A DNA stretch of 64,000 nt from Apostichopus japonicus (lineage: Eukaryota; Echinodermata; Holothuroidea; Aspidochirotida; Stichopodidae). Numbering within the stretch: the stretch's first letter is position 1; every line of letters starts with the position of its first letter. The translations under genes and the position numbers were made by a program. Below the pieces are notes generated by a model, which ran no database searches, was not told the DNA's origin, and was given only the letters and a program-made list of their open reading frames with translations. Of this stretch, positions 59,101 to 64,000 are shown piece by piece. The stretch spans positions 16,905,213 through 16,969,212 of the forward strand of contig NC_092574.1 in NCBI RefSeq assembly GCF_037975245.1, written 5' to 3'.

Positions 59101-60484
59101 ACATAGTCTCAGAAACAATGTAATGTGCCCAAGGACTGCACATAATTACAAGTAAATTGCATCTAAAGGCTATAAATATGTATTGGTCTGTACAATAGTA
59201 AATATACATCAATAGATAAAACAACATGATAAAACAAATAAAAACACAATTAAATCAGATTTAGGATGGGAAACAGAACAGAGGGAATGGGGAGGGGGGA
59301 GGGGGAAGGGGGGAAGAGAAATGAACAAAATACTTACTTGCAAGAGAGGCTTCAAAACCCATCTCTTCAATAGCTTCAACAATTTGCTCTGCTTTCAGAC
59401 AGCTTCCGTCAAATTCAACTGAGGCATTGTTTTCTTCCAGAGATACATTGACGCTAGAAATGGCAGAGTTTTCTCTCAGTTTCTCAGAAATAGTCTTAAC
59501 GCATGATTGGCATGTCATTCCTTTGATATCGATCATAATAGCTTTGTTTTCTTTGGGCCCTGCTACTTGCAGTAAAGAGCAATCAAAGCCCATCTCATAG
59601 ATAGCTTCTATGAGCTTCTCCGGAGTCGTCTCCCGAGGTTGGAAATAAATGTCTGCCCGTTTATCTTGAAGGGAAACTCTTATAATGTGAACCCCTGGAG
59701 CATCCGAAAGCTTGTCCTCGATGGATTTCACACAAGACCCACAAGTCATCCCTTCGACGGTAAGAGCAACAAACTCAGCGGTCTGTAAACTCTGCTTGAC
59801 CTCCGTTTCAAATCCCATATCGTAGATGAGTTCCTTCAAACTTGTAGCAGTTACCTCAGAGTCAACATGAACAACTTTTGCTTCCTTCTTCTCCAGCGAT
59901 ACTCTCACATCTAACACGTTTTTTGTGTCGGAGACTCTGCTCTCTATGGACTTGACGCACGAGTTACATGTCATGCCCTCCACAGTTATGATTGAACAAA
60001 CGAAGGAATCCACTTTATTCAAAATAATGATGCTGGCATCGAAACCCATATCATACACAGTCTCTCGAATTTCATTTGCGCTGATCTGACCGGAATCGTA
60101 ACGGAATATGCCTTCCATTTTCTCCAGGGAAACATTGGCCTTGTAAACGCCGACTTTACTGGACAAATTGTCTTCAATAGTTCGAACACAGGAATTGCAA
60201 GTCATACCTTCAATTTTCAATTTCACTTCTGATTCTCCTTTCTCCTGCACAAAGGCATCGAAACCCATCTCTTCCACTTCCTGGCGTAATTCCTGCATAT
60301 TTGTTACGTCGTTCTTGAATGTAATCTTTGCTCTCTCCTCCTGAAGAGATACCTCAATACTGGCAACTCCAGGAAGTGTGGCTATCCTATCCTGAATTGA
60401 CTTAACACAGGACTGACAAGTCATCCCTTTAATCTGGATAATCCCAGACTGTGTTGTGCCAGTTGCCATACTTAAATCCTCCAT
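34905..60484 (-). CDS. ATP7: Copper-transporting P1B-type ATPase (ATP7 family), 19 coding exons
   Basis: Exons, 5' to 3' on the - strand: 60484-59338, 54303-54109, 53654-53485, 51069-50908, 49503-49424, 48683-48530, 47655-47422, 46686-46437, 45841-45717, 44955-44809, 44264-44073, 43545-43357, 42405-42189, 41624-41466, 40740-40598, 39973-39770, 38933-38816, 36525-36423, 35142-34905. All phases match, giving 4227 nt and 1408 residues. There are seven heavy-metal domains with MTCxxC at residues 21, 94, 171, 246, 323, 430 and 508. The membrane part has eight helices with CPC at 915-917. The actuator motif is TGES (787-790), the phosphorylation site DKTGT (959-963), and the nucleotide-binding histidine SEHP (1001-1004). 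TGDN (1175) and GDGVNDSP (1221-1228) follow. The tail carries SLLD near the end, like the di-leucine signal of human ATP7A/B. In the family the enzyme moves Cu(I) into the trans-Golgi or out of the cell. Human ATP7A/B are about 1465-1500 residues with six domains. Confidence 0.97.
36423..36525 (-). CDS. ATP7: ATP7 coding exon 18: TM8
   Basis: Acceptor ttccacacaag, donor gtaagt. It reads [20 protein letters not shown], then [14 protein letters not shown], matching the human [20 protein letters not shown] segment. Confidence 0.96.
36704..37401. mobile_element. TTAA-targeting inverted-repeat element inside the ATP7 minisatellite
   Basis: Terminal inverted repeats AGCAGCATTTTGCGT / ACGCAAAATGCTGCT are flanked by TTAA on each side (36700-36703, 37402-37405). 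The site is exactly the TTAA present in every intact 63-bp unit, so the insertion went into the array. It is 698 bp with no transposase frame. TTAA duplications are typical of piggyBac and Kolobok elements; the TIR does not have the usual piggyBac CCC start, so the class is open. Confidence 0.85.
37973..38046. mobile_element. Truncated copy of the TTAA element, co-amplified with the array (1)
   Basis: The first 74 bp of the element at 36704 are followed directly by array sequence (atatgggttctt). The rest of the element is deleted, and the 5' TTAA junction is kept. Confidence 0.85.
38350..38423. mobile_element. Truncated copy of the TTAA element, co-amplified with the array (2)
   Basis: Identical truncation and flanks to the copy at 37973-38046, 377 bp away. 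The two arose by duplication of an already deleted insertion. Confidence 0.85.
38816..38933 (-). CDS. ATP7: ATP7 coding exon 17: TM7
   Basis: Acceptor gttattttgcag, donor gtaaga. It reads [20 protein letters not shown], then [18 protein letters not shown] (TM7; human NLVLALIYNLVGIPIAAG). The last 40 nt (38816-38855) form the outermost copy of the 63-bp array. Confidence 0.96.
39290..39775 (-). repeat. Minisatellite of the exon 16 donor (aaatgtaagc), nested units
   Basis: On the - strand this is a run of ~12-bp units of the form atgtaagcacc grouped with a longer block containing catcttgatgttctgtaaat. It begins at the exon 16 donor itself (aaat|gtaagc at 39770/39769). More than a dozen copies of tgtaagc-type donor sequence occur. 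Open frames on the + strand here (repeated GAYMV-like peptides) are composition artefacts. Confidence 0.9.
39770..39973 (-). CDS. ATP7: ATP7 coding exon 16: GDGVNDSP hinge
   Basis: Acceptor ctctcgcag, donor gtaagc after ATAAAT, 68 codons. It contains [35 protein letters not shown] and [13 protein letters not shown]. The donor context aaatgtaagc is the same string that is repeated through the downstream intron array. Confidence 0.96.
40250..40500. repeat. Tandem repeat, ~60-bp unit, about 4 copies
   Basis: Units contain taggcctacacaacaa and an aaacacacc/ctagcctta block. It lies in the intron after exon 15 but away from the splice donor, unlike the other three arrays nearby. Confidence 0.8.
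40598..40740 (-). CDS. ATP7: ATP7 coding exon 15: P domain with TGDN
   Basis: Acceptor tttttttcag, donor gtaaga. It reads [20 protein letters not shown] and [18 protein letters not shown]. Confidence 0.96.
41248..41394. mobile_element. Short inverted-repeat element (MITE-like) in ATP7 intron
   Basis: Inverted ends GGTATCAAGTGATCTGCAAA and, reversed, GGTATCACGTGATCTACGAA, continuing through gtaaccaaagct for about 32 bp with a few mismatches. Length 147 bp, no coding capacity. Target duplication not clear. Confidence 0.7.
41466..41624 (-). CDS. ATP7: ATP7 coding exon 14: nucleotide-binding domain
   Basis: Acceptor acttttctag, donor gtaaga. It reads [20 protein letters not shown] and then [13 protein letters not shown], typical of ATP7. 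Confidence 0.96.
41880..42195 (-). repeat. ~57-bp minisatellite of the exon 13/intron junction, about 5 copies
   Basis: On the - strand each unit carries a copy of the exon 13 end and donor (aatgaatcag|gtacactg). Junction copies (donor gtgtac on the + strand) lie at 42183 (the true one), 42074 and 42017, with decayed ones at 42127 and 41956. The copy at 42017 keeps the exon-like stretch AATGACTCCGAATGAATCAG almost unchanged. Spacing is 53-61 bp. Confidence 0.88.
42189..42405 (-). CDS. ATP7: ATP7 coding exon 13: nucleotide-binding domain, variable loop
   Basis: Acceptor gaatgtacag, donor gtacac. It contains [14 protein letters not shown] (human counterpart VPGCGIGCKV) and a poorly conserved acidic loop ending LMTPNES. 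The exon end and donor are duplicated in the array at 41880-42190. Confidence 0.93.
43020..43160 (+). repeat. Dispersed retroposon-like tail (tttatatagcgc family), copy in ATP7 intron
   Basis: It contains attacatttatatagcgctt, then tttcaaagcactttacaaag and a downstream aagttgtctcttgaaaat block. It shares order and sequence with 25735-25830. Confidence 0.65.
43357..43545 (-). CDS. ATP7: ATP7 coding exon 12: DKTGT phosphorylation site and SEHP
   Basis: Acceptor ctcttcgtag, donor gtaact, 63 codons. It has [16 protein letters not shown] (phosphorylated Asp) and [15 protein letters not shown] (the His is the counterpart of the common Wilson-disease residue). Confidence 0.97.
44073..44264 (-). CDS. 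ATP7: ATP7 coding exon 11: TM6 with CPC
   Basis: Acceptor gacttgtag, donor gtaaaa, 64 codons. It contains [20 protein letters not shown] and [18 protein letters not shown] is the intramembrane copper site. Confidence 0.97.
44809..44955 (-). CDS. ATP7: ATP7 coding exon 10: TM5 and His-rich luminal loop
   Basis: Acceptor tccaacag, donor gtgaga, 49 codons. It reads [20 protein letters not shown] (TM5), then a loop [17 protein letters not shown] rich in His and Met on the side where copper is released. Confidence 0.95.
45717..45841 (-). CDS. ATP7: ATP7 coding exon 9: end of actuator domain
   Basis: Acceptor cattatag, donor gtaaga. It reads [20 protein letters not shown], then [17 protein letters not shown], as in other ATP7 proteins. 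Confidence 0.95.
46437..46686 (-). CDS. ATP7: ATP7 coding exon 8: actuator domain with TGES
   Basis: Acceptor attggtgtag, donor gtgagt. It contains [35 protein letters not shown] and [16 protein letters not shown] is the dephosphorylation motif (TGEA in human ATP7B). Confidence 0.96.
47049..47190 (+). mobile_element. tRNA-derived SINE (copy 2) in ATP7 intron
   Basis: A-box gagctcagttggtggagc (about 47067-47084) and B-box ggtcactggttctaatcc (47101-47118) have tRNA spacing. The 3' part (tttgctctttgcaaactg) resembles the body of the copy near 16690. It lies antisense to ATP7. Confidence 0.65.
47422..47655 (-). CDS. ATP7: ATP7 coding exon 7: TM2 end, TM3, TM4
   Basis: Acceptor ccttttccag, donor gtaaga, 78 codons. 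Motifs [20 protein letters not shown] and [19 protein letters not shown] are diagnostic for ATP7. Confidence 0.96.
48530..48683 (-). CDS. ATP7: ATP7 coding exon 6: TM1 and start of TM2
   Basis: Acceptor aattactcag, donor gtgagt. It encodes [20 protein letters not shown] (TM1 region; human counterpart QWKKSFLCSLVFGIP) and a second hydrophobic stretch ending CCTPIQ. Confidence 0.93.
49424..49503 (-). CDS. ATP7: ATP7 coding exon 5: HMA7 to TM1 linker
   Basis: Acceptor ttcacccag, donor gtaaga. The 80-nt exon reads [20 protein letters not shown] and then HTATIR with a split Gln codon. No recognisable motif of its own; placed by phase and position. Confidence 0.85.
50908..51069 (-). CDS. ATP7: ATP7 coding exon 4: HMA7
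   Basis: Acceptor cctctttag, donor gtaagc, phase 0/0, 54 codons. It carries [15 protein letters not shown] and ends IIQLVE. Confidence 0.95.
51248..52391. mobile_element. Non-autonomous DNA transposon with 64-bp TIRs and 9-bp target duplication
   Basis: Ends are inverted repeats of about 64 bp starting GCGAGATTTTTTTTCCCAGC, with one visible mismatch. The 9-bp direct repeat TACCTGCTG flanks them (51239-51247 and 52392-52400). A 9-bp duplication fits Mutator-like elements; an 8-bp reading would fit hAT. The 1.0 kb interior has no recognisable transposase. It lies in the ATP7 intron between coding exons 3 and 4. Confidence 0.85.
53485..53654 (-). CDS. ATP7: ATP7 coding exon 3: second half of HMA6
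   Basis: Acceptor aatatgcag, donor gtgagt. It reads [18 protein letters not shown] through LGFEAEV and ends in IIDLH in phase 0. Confidence 0.93.
54109..54303 (-). CDS. ATP7: ATP7 coding exon 2: linker and first half of HMA6
   Basis: Acceptor ctcgcag, donor gtaaac, phase 1 to 1. It encodes a Ser/Thr/Gly/His-rich linker (residues 383-420) and then MTCSSC (430-435). Confidence 0.93.
54861..54930. repeat. Tandem duplication (~37 bp)
   Basis: The segment aacttgatggtacagtaccg followed by tagtaacctgat occurs twice in a row, with a 1-bp difference. Confidence 0.85.
56175..56493. mobile_element. Non-autonomous hAT element, 319 bp
   Basis: Ends CAAGGGTTCCTTAAC and (reversed) CAGCGTTTCCCTAAC form an imperfect TIR. 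The 8-bp duplication CACTAAAG flanks them (56167-56174 and 56494-56501). Subterminal GGGGGT/GGTTCG-rich stretches match the usual hAT end style. No transposase. Confidence 0.88.
56540..56572. mobile_element. Miniature palindromic insertion, copy 2 (33 bp)
   Basis: Same palindrome as at 6980-7014 (CATGGAGCTATAAA / TTTATAGCTCCATG) with a 2-bp shorter centre, flanked by the direct repeat GTATAAC (56533-56539 and 56573-56579). Confidence 0.75.
57946..58449. mobile_element. Long inverted-repeat element (MITE), about 500 bp
   Basis: Two arms of about 115 bp are near-perfect complements, sharing gaatattcattaaag, gtaggaaatgtgttaggaat and cattgtagattagtaactcc. They are separated by about 270 bp. The ends read TTAAACACATTTT and its complement, so a TTAA or TA target duplication is possible. 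Confidence 0.8.
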
Positions 60485-60492
60485 TGTCGTTT
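59338..60492 (-). CDS. ATP7: ATP7 coding exon 1: start codon and five copper-binding domains
   Basis: The start codon at 60484-60482 (acaATGG context, [10 protein letters not shown]) lies just inside a probable acceptor (cttccttcaatactag, AG at 60494-60493). A non-coding leader exon therefore lies upstream, and the in-frame ATG at 60568 is probably intronic. The exon encodes MTCQSC, MTCNSC, MTCNSC, MTCGSC and MTCQSC domains, each ending in MGF(D/E). Donor gtaagt follows Ala382. One large exon carrying several metal domains also occurs in human ATP7B. Confidence 0.95.
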
Positions 60493-63400
60493 CTAGTATT
60501 GAAGGAAGCAAAAGATGACATATATACTGTATGTGAAGAGGGAATACAAATCTATAGTACAGAAACATCTACCTGTGTACAAGGAAGTAGGTGATGAATG
60601 ACTTGAAAGTGCTATTGTTTAAAAACCTGCTTACATCATAAACATGTCATTTGGTGAGAAGAGAAAGTAATAAAAGCTGATGATAGGTGACTTTTCCTTA
60701 CTGCAAAGACACAATAGTGAAGAATTGCAGTAAGGTCAAAGGTTATCCAATTATTGCTTGTGTAGTTGAGGTACAGTAATATCATGCATATTCAACAGAT
60801 GGAAACTTGCATACAGCAGGATTTAAATAAACAAACCATTTAAACAGATTACTAACTGATTACTGTACATAGTAAGTACAAAACTTTAAGGAGTAAATTT
60901 GGGAGTTTTACATAGTTAGGGAAATAATTTAGTGTTCAAATTTTGTGGAGCAGTTTTGAAGTCTCTCTGAACATTACCAAAATACTCTCTCCTATGTGAA
61001 AAACTAAGTACTATGGGATGCACGTCTCTTAGTGGTCGTCATGTCATTGTAGTTGAACGCACCATCAGACACTATGTTCAGTATGTGCGTACGAAGTTAC
61101 AGCAGAATATGATCACAAACGAGTCAGGTTAAAGTGATGCAAGAGAGTAGCTTCTTTACTTTATAGAATAGTGTTAACCCCTAACCCTTGATACACACAT
61201 ACTGTAGTTTGCAATGGTACGTACATTGACAAGGACGTGAGGACCACTAATGGACATGATCCTTACTACATATACTGTACACTGCACATCTTTGGACAAA
61301 ATTGACCATTTTTCAGTGCATTTTGCGATAAATCATTCCAGGTTTGATGAAACTACAAATCTTGTGAAAATCTTGAAAGTTTTCTAAAAACTTCCTTACA
61401 CAAAATTCTCTCTCTTTTAGGTATGTACAGTAGTTGTGATGTCTGCGATACTGAGAATACAGAACATAGTTTCATGAATCATAGATTATTTTTTTATAAA
61501 TGTTAAAGCCAATTTGACAGCTGAATGTTCAGGAATTGAAAGAATGTAGTTGAACAGACTTTGTAAGGTTAATATACTTATATGACAGAACATGGGTTAT
61601 TCCCTCTAAAATCCTTCATTTTGCACGATTGATATATAGTAGTACAGTACATCGAATAGAAATTTAAACTTAACAGTGTTGAAATACTGTATGCGTGTGT
61701 ACCTGACTTTAGTATGCAGTACTGTATGGTAGCTTTTATAAGCACTGGGAAATGTTTTGCAAGGGGCCAACATTGTAAAATTCTAAGCCTGGAGGATTGG
61801 AGATGGCATTATAAATTTATAACGGATCCCTGACAAAGCCATCTGACAAAAAGCAACCATAACATCAGACTGATATGCAATTTACTATGTTGGAAAAATC
61901 CAAAATTGAAAGATTTAAACAATGTTGGGCAATCAACAAATCTGTCAGGCATTTATAATTCTGGTAGTTTGAGAGCAACTATGGTTTTCTAAGTACTACA
62001 GCGAGGATATTAAACAAACAGATTAACAAGGCATTAAAGAGGAAACCAAGCATAAAGTGATAGCTAATAGGAGCACTGATATGATTTACACAGTGAGATC
62101 TGGGAAATCTACACTGGACCTAATTTTTTTTTTTTGGGGGGGGTTTTCACTGTTAATTACTGGTCTTGTTTTGTTGCACGTTCCCATTTTTTTAAATGTA
62201 AATTGTATTTGATCTATGAATACGTTATTTAAAGGTACATATTGAAAGAATTCAAAATGGTTCTATTTCTAACCAGTATGAAGGATAAAACACAAGTTTA
62301 CATGTTTGCTCTTGTTGCCTCAGGCGTGCTTACATGTGTCTATTTTATCATTACATAACACTTAATATCTTAGCACGATACCTGCAACATCAAGATTCAT
62401 GAATCTATCCATCATAGTGTAGAGAGATCTGTTTTCCAAGTGTAAATCACCCACTTGTTTGAAGGGCAGCCTAACCTATAGAACGGAAAGGCCCAAATTA
62501 AGTGTGATAGGGTAGCAATAGCAAGAGGTGATCAACACCAACCCAACCCATGCCCCAATCCTGTGCTTAAAATGTACAATCAAGAAATTTACCAAAATCA
62601 ACTGAAACAACTACTATAAAGGAATATTAACATATTCTAGACGCATCATGGTAAGGTTGCATTCCATTCCTATCTATCGTTTAAGAGATAACAGGATTGT
62701 GAATTTAATATGATAAGTAAGAATTGCTTGCCATCTACTGTATTGAGAATGTATTCAAATGTTCTTCTTTCACCAGTCAAAAATAATTTACCCTTTAGAC
62801 TATCCTTTCACGCCTCACTGTAAGGTCAAATATATGAACCTGTGTCCAGAAGTTTACAGTTAAGTATTAACCAGCATGGATCTGATGTAGCACAGTCCAA
62901 GTGCATTGCTATTACTAGCATACTAGCGTTCTACAGTGCTAAAAGTCACATATCTTGACTGAGTTAGTAAAACAAATAATTAACAACAGATAACAGGATT
63001 GTTTTTTTTTTGCTGCAGAAAGCCTGATACTACTGCACAATCAAAAGACCTCTGAGTCACAGCACAAATTTGTTATTGCTTCATCATACAGTATAACAAC
63101 TGTTTGCAAATTTTCCACATCCTACAGAGCTCTTACTATACTGTATGTGCTATGAAAAGTGTCTTTGCATTAAAACTCAATTCATGCTACAATGCTATCA
63201 AAACATTAAACAATTGATGCTACCAACTTGCAAGTAATTAATCAAATGTTAGCTAATGTGCACAGTTATCATGATCCCATTAATATGATAAAGATTTTGT
63301 GATGTGCATATATCTCATTAATGAATTTCACTGTAGAGAATTTTCTACATGAAACTGAATTCACCTACAACATTGAGCCAAAGCTTTTGAAAAACCTTGA

Positions 63401-64000
63401 TGTTGAGCAACATGATCATTTTCAAACGATTTCTACATTAGTTTCCCAGTTAGCATCATATGTATAATGTTGAATAGGCTATTTTGTAGATCTGTACATT
63501 TTATATTTGTTCATCTTTAAATTTTATAGGAACGTTTTCATATCTATGTATATTATTATACGTCTTATACGTTGTTAACAATTTTTAATGTTTTGAGCTC
63601 TTGTTATCAACCAATTTCCATTGTAGTTTTATATGGTTGGCTGAATAAATATCTATCTATCTATGTGCAAAATGATTTTGTCCCATGTGTTGTAACTGTG
63701 GATTATTAGCCTAAGCTCACACTCAGAGTCACAGCCAAGGTGACCAGAGGAGTCACTCTACTGAGTGGCAACCAACTCGTTTCTCATGCAGGTGTCACAG
63801 ATCTGATTTAAAATGGCCTAGTATTATGAAATTAACATCAGGCTAGACAAATATTTGTACTGAATGAATGGTTATATGTAAGTTACTACTACTTACTACT
63901 AGGCCAGCTTATATTAAGTAACATCCCAATAAAAACAAGTGAACTAGTTTTTACATCAATTGCAATACCTTTCAGTTATTTTCGTATAAGTCAATTTTAC
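60493..64000. other. ATP7 leader intron and upstream DNA
   Basis: No coding exon recognised. The acceptor at 60494-60493 implies a non-coding leader exon further right, but its position and the promoter are not visible to me. Near 63600-63665 there is a retroposon-like 3' end (ggctgaataaatatctatct with a short tatc tail) on the + strand. Confidence 0.55.

Larger units (their letters stand above)
54304..59337 (-). other. ATP7 intron 1, 5.0 kb
   Basis: The intron between the large metal-domain exon and exon 2. It holds a hAT element (56175-56493), a palindromic mini-insertion (56540-56572), a short tandem run of atggtatcacaca units (56630-56675) and an inverted-repeat element (57946-58449). 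No gene was seen in it. Confidence 0.85.

Noticed and set aside
60485-60568. Upstream in-frame ATG of the ATP7 first coding exon (28 extra residues)
   Set aside because: The extra segment lies beyond a good polypyrimidine-AG acceptor and has no ATP7 similarity; the ATG at 60484 has a better context.

Overview
This is a 64 kb piece of a metazoan nuclear genome. It is AT-rich, its genes are split by long introns with GT/AG borders, and it is full of microsatellites, minisatellites, tRNA-derived SINEs and small non-autonomous DNA transposons. The repeat style (degenerate 'tttgacctctggtgacc' arrays, dispersed 'tttatatagcgcct' retroposon tails) and the protein sequences suggest a marine invertebrate deuterostome, most likely an echinoderm. 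That placement is inference.

Two convergent protein-coding genes are supported. On the + strand, four exons (4899-4959, 10302-10403, 11861-11954, 24232-24299) join in phase to encode the C-terminal ~107 residues of the proteasome maturation protein POMP/Ump1, with a real stop at 24297-24299. Its first coding exon or exons were not found. On the - strand, 19 coding exons from 60484 down to 34905 join without any phase break into a complete 1408-residue ATP7-type copper-transporting P1B-ATPase. It has seven MTCxxC copper-binding domains, CPC, DKTGT, SEHP, TGDN and GDGVNDSP motifs and a short cytosolic tail.

Layout: 1-4898, no gene recognised; 4899-24299, POMP with introns of 5.3, 1.5 and 12.3 kb (the first holds a 3.15 kb pogo/Tigger-like transposon, the last a ~560 bp GGGA-type minisatellite); 24300-34904, 3' ends and intergenic DNA with a ~1 kb foldback element carrying a 176-bp tandem repeat; 34905-60484, ATP7; 60485-64000, ATP7 5' leader intron and upstream DNA.

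The most unusual feature is in the 3' half of ATP7. In three introns (after the coding exons ending at 42189, 39770 and 38816) a tandem array starts exactly at the exon/intron junction, so each repeat carries a copy of the 5' splice site and, in two cases, of the exon end. The clearest is a 63-bp unit (23 copies, 36588-38855). Each unit repeats 40 nt of exon, coding transmembrane helix 7, plus the donor and 23 nt of intron. Because 63 is a multiple of three, use of an inner donor would add 21 in-frame residues. This array was later hit by a TTAA-targeting element, and a truncated form of that element has been co-amplified.
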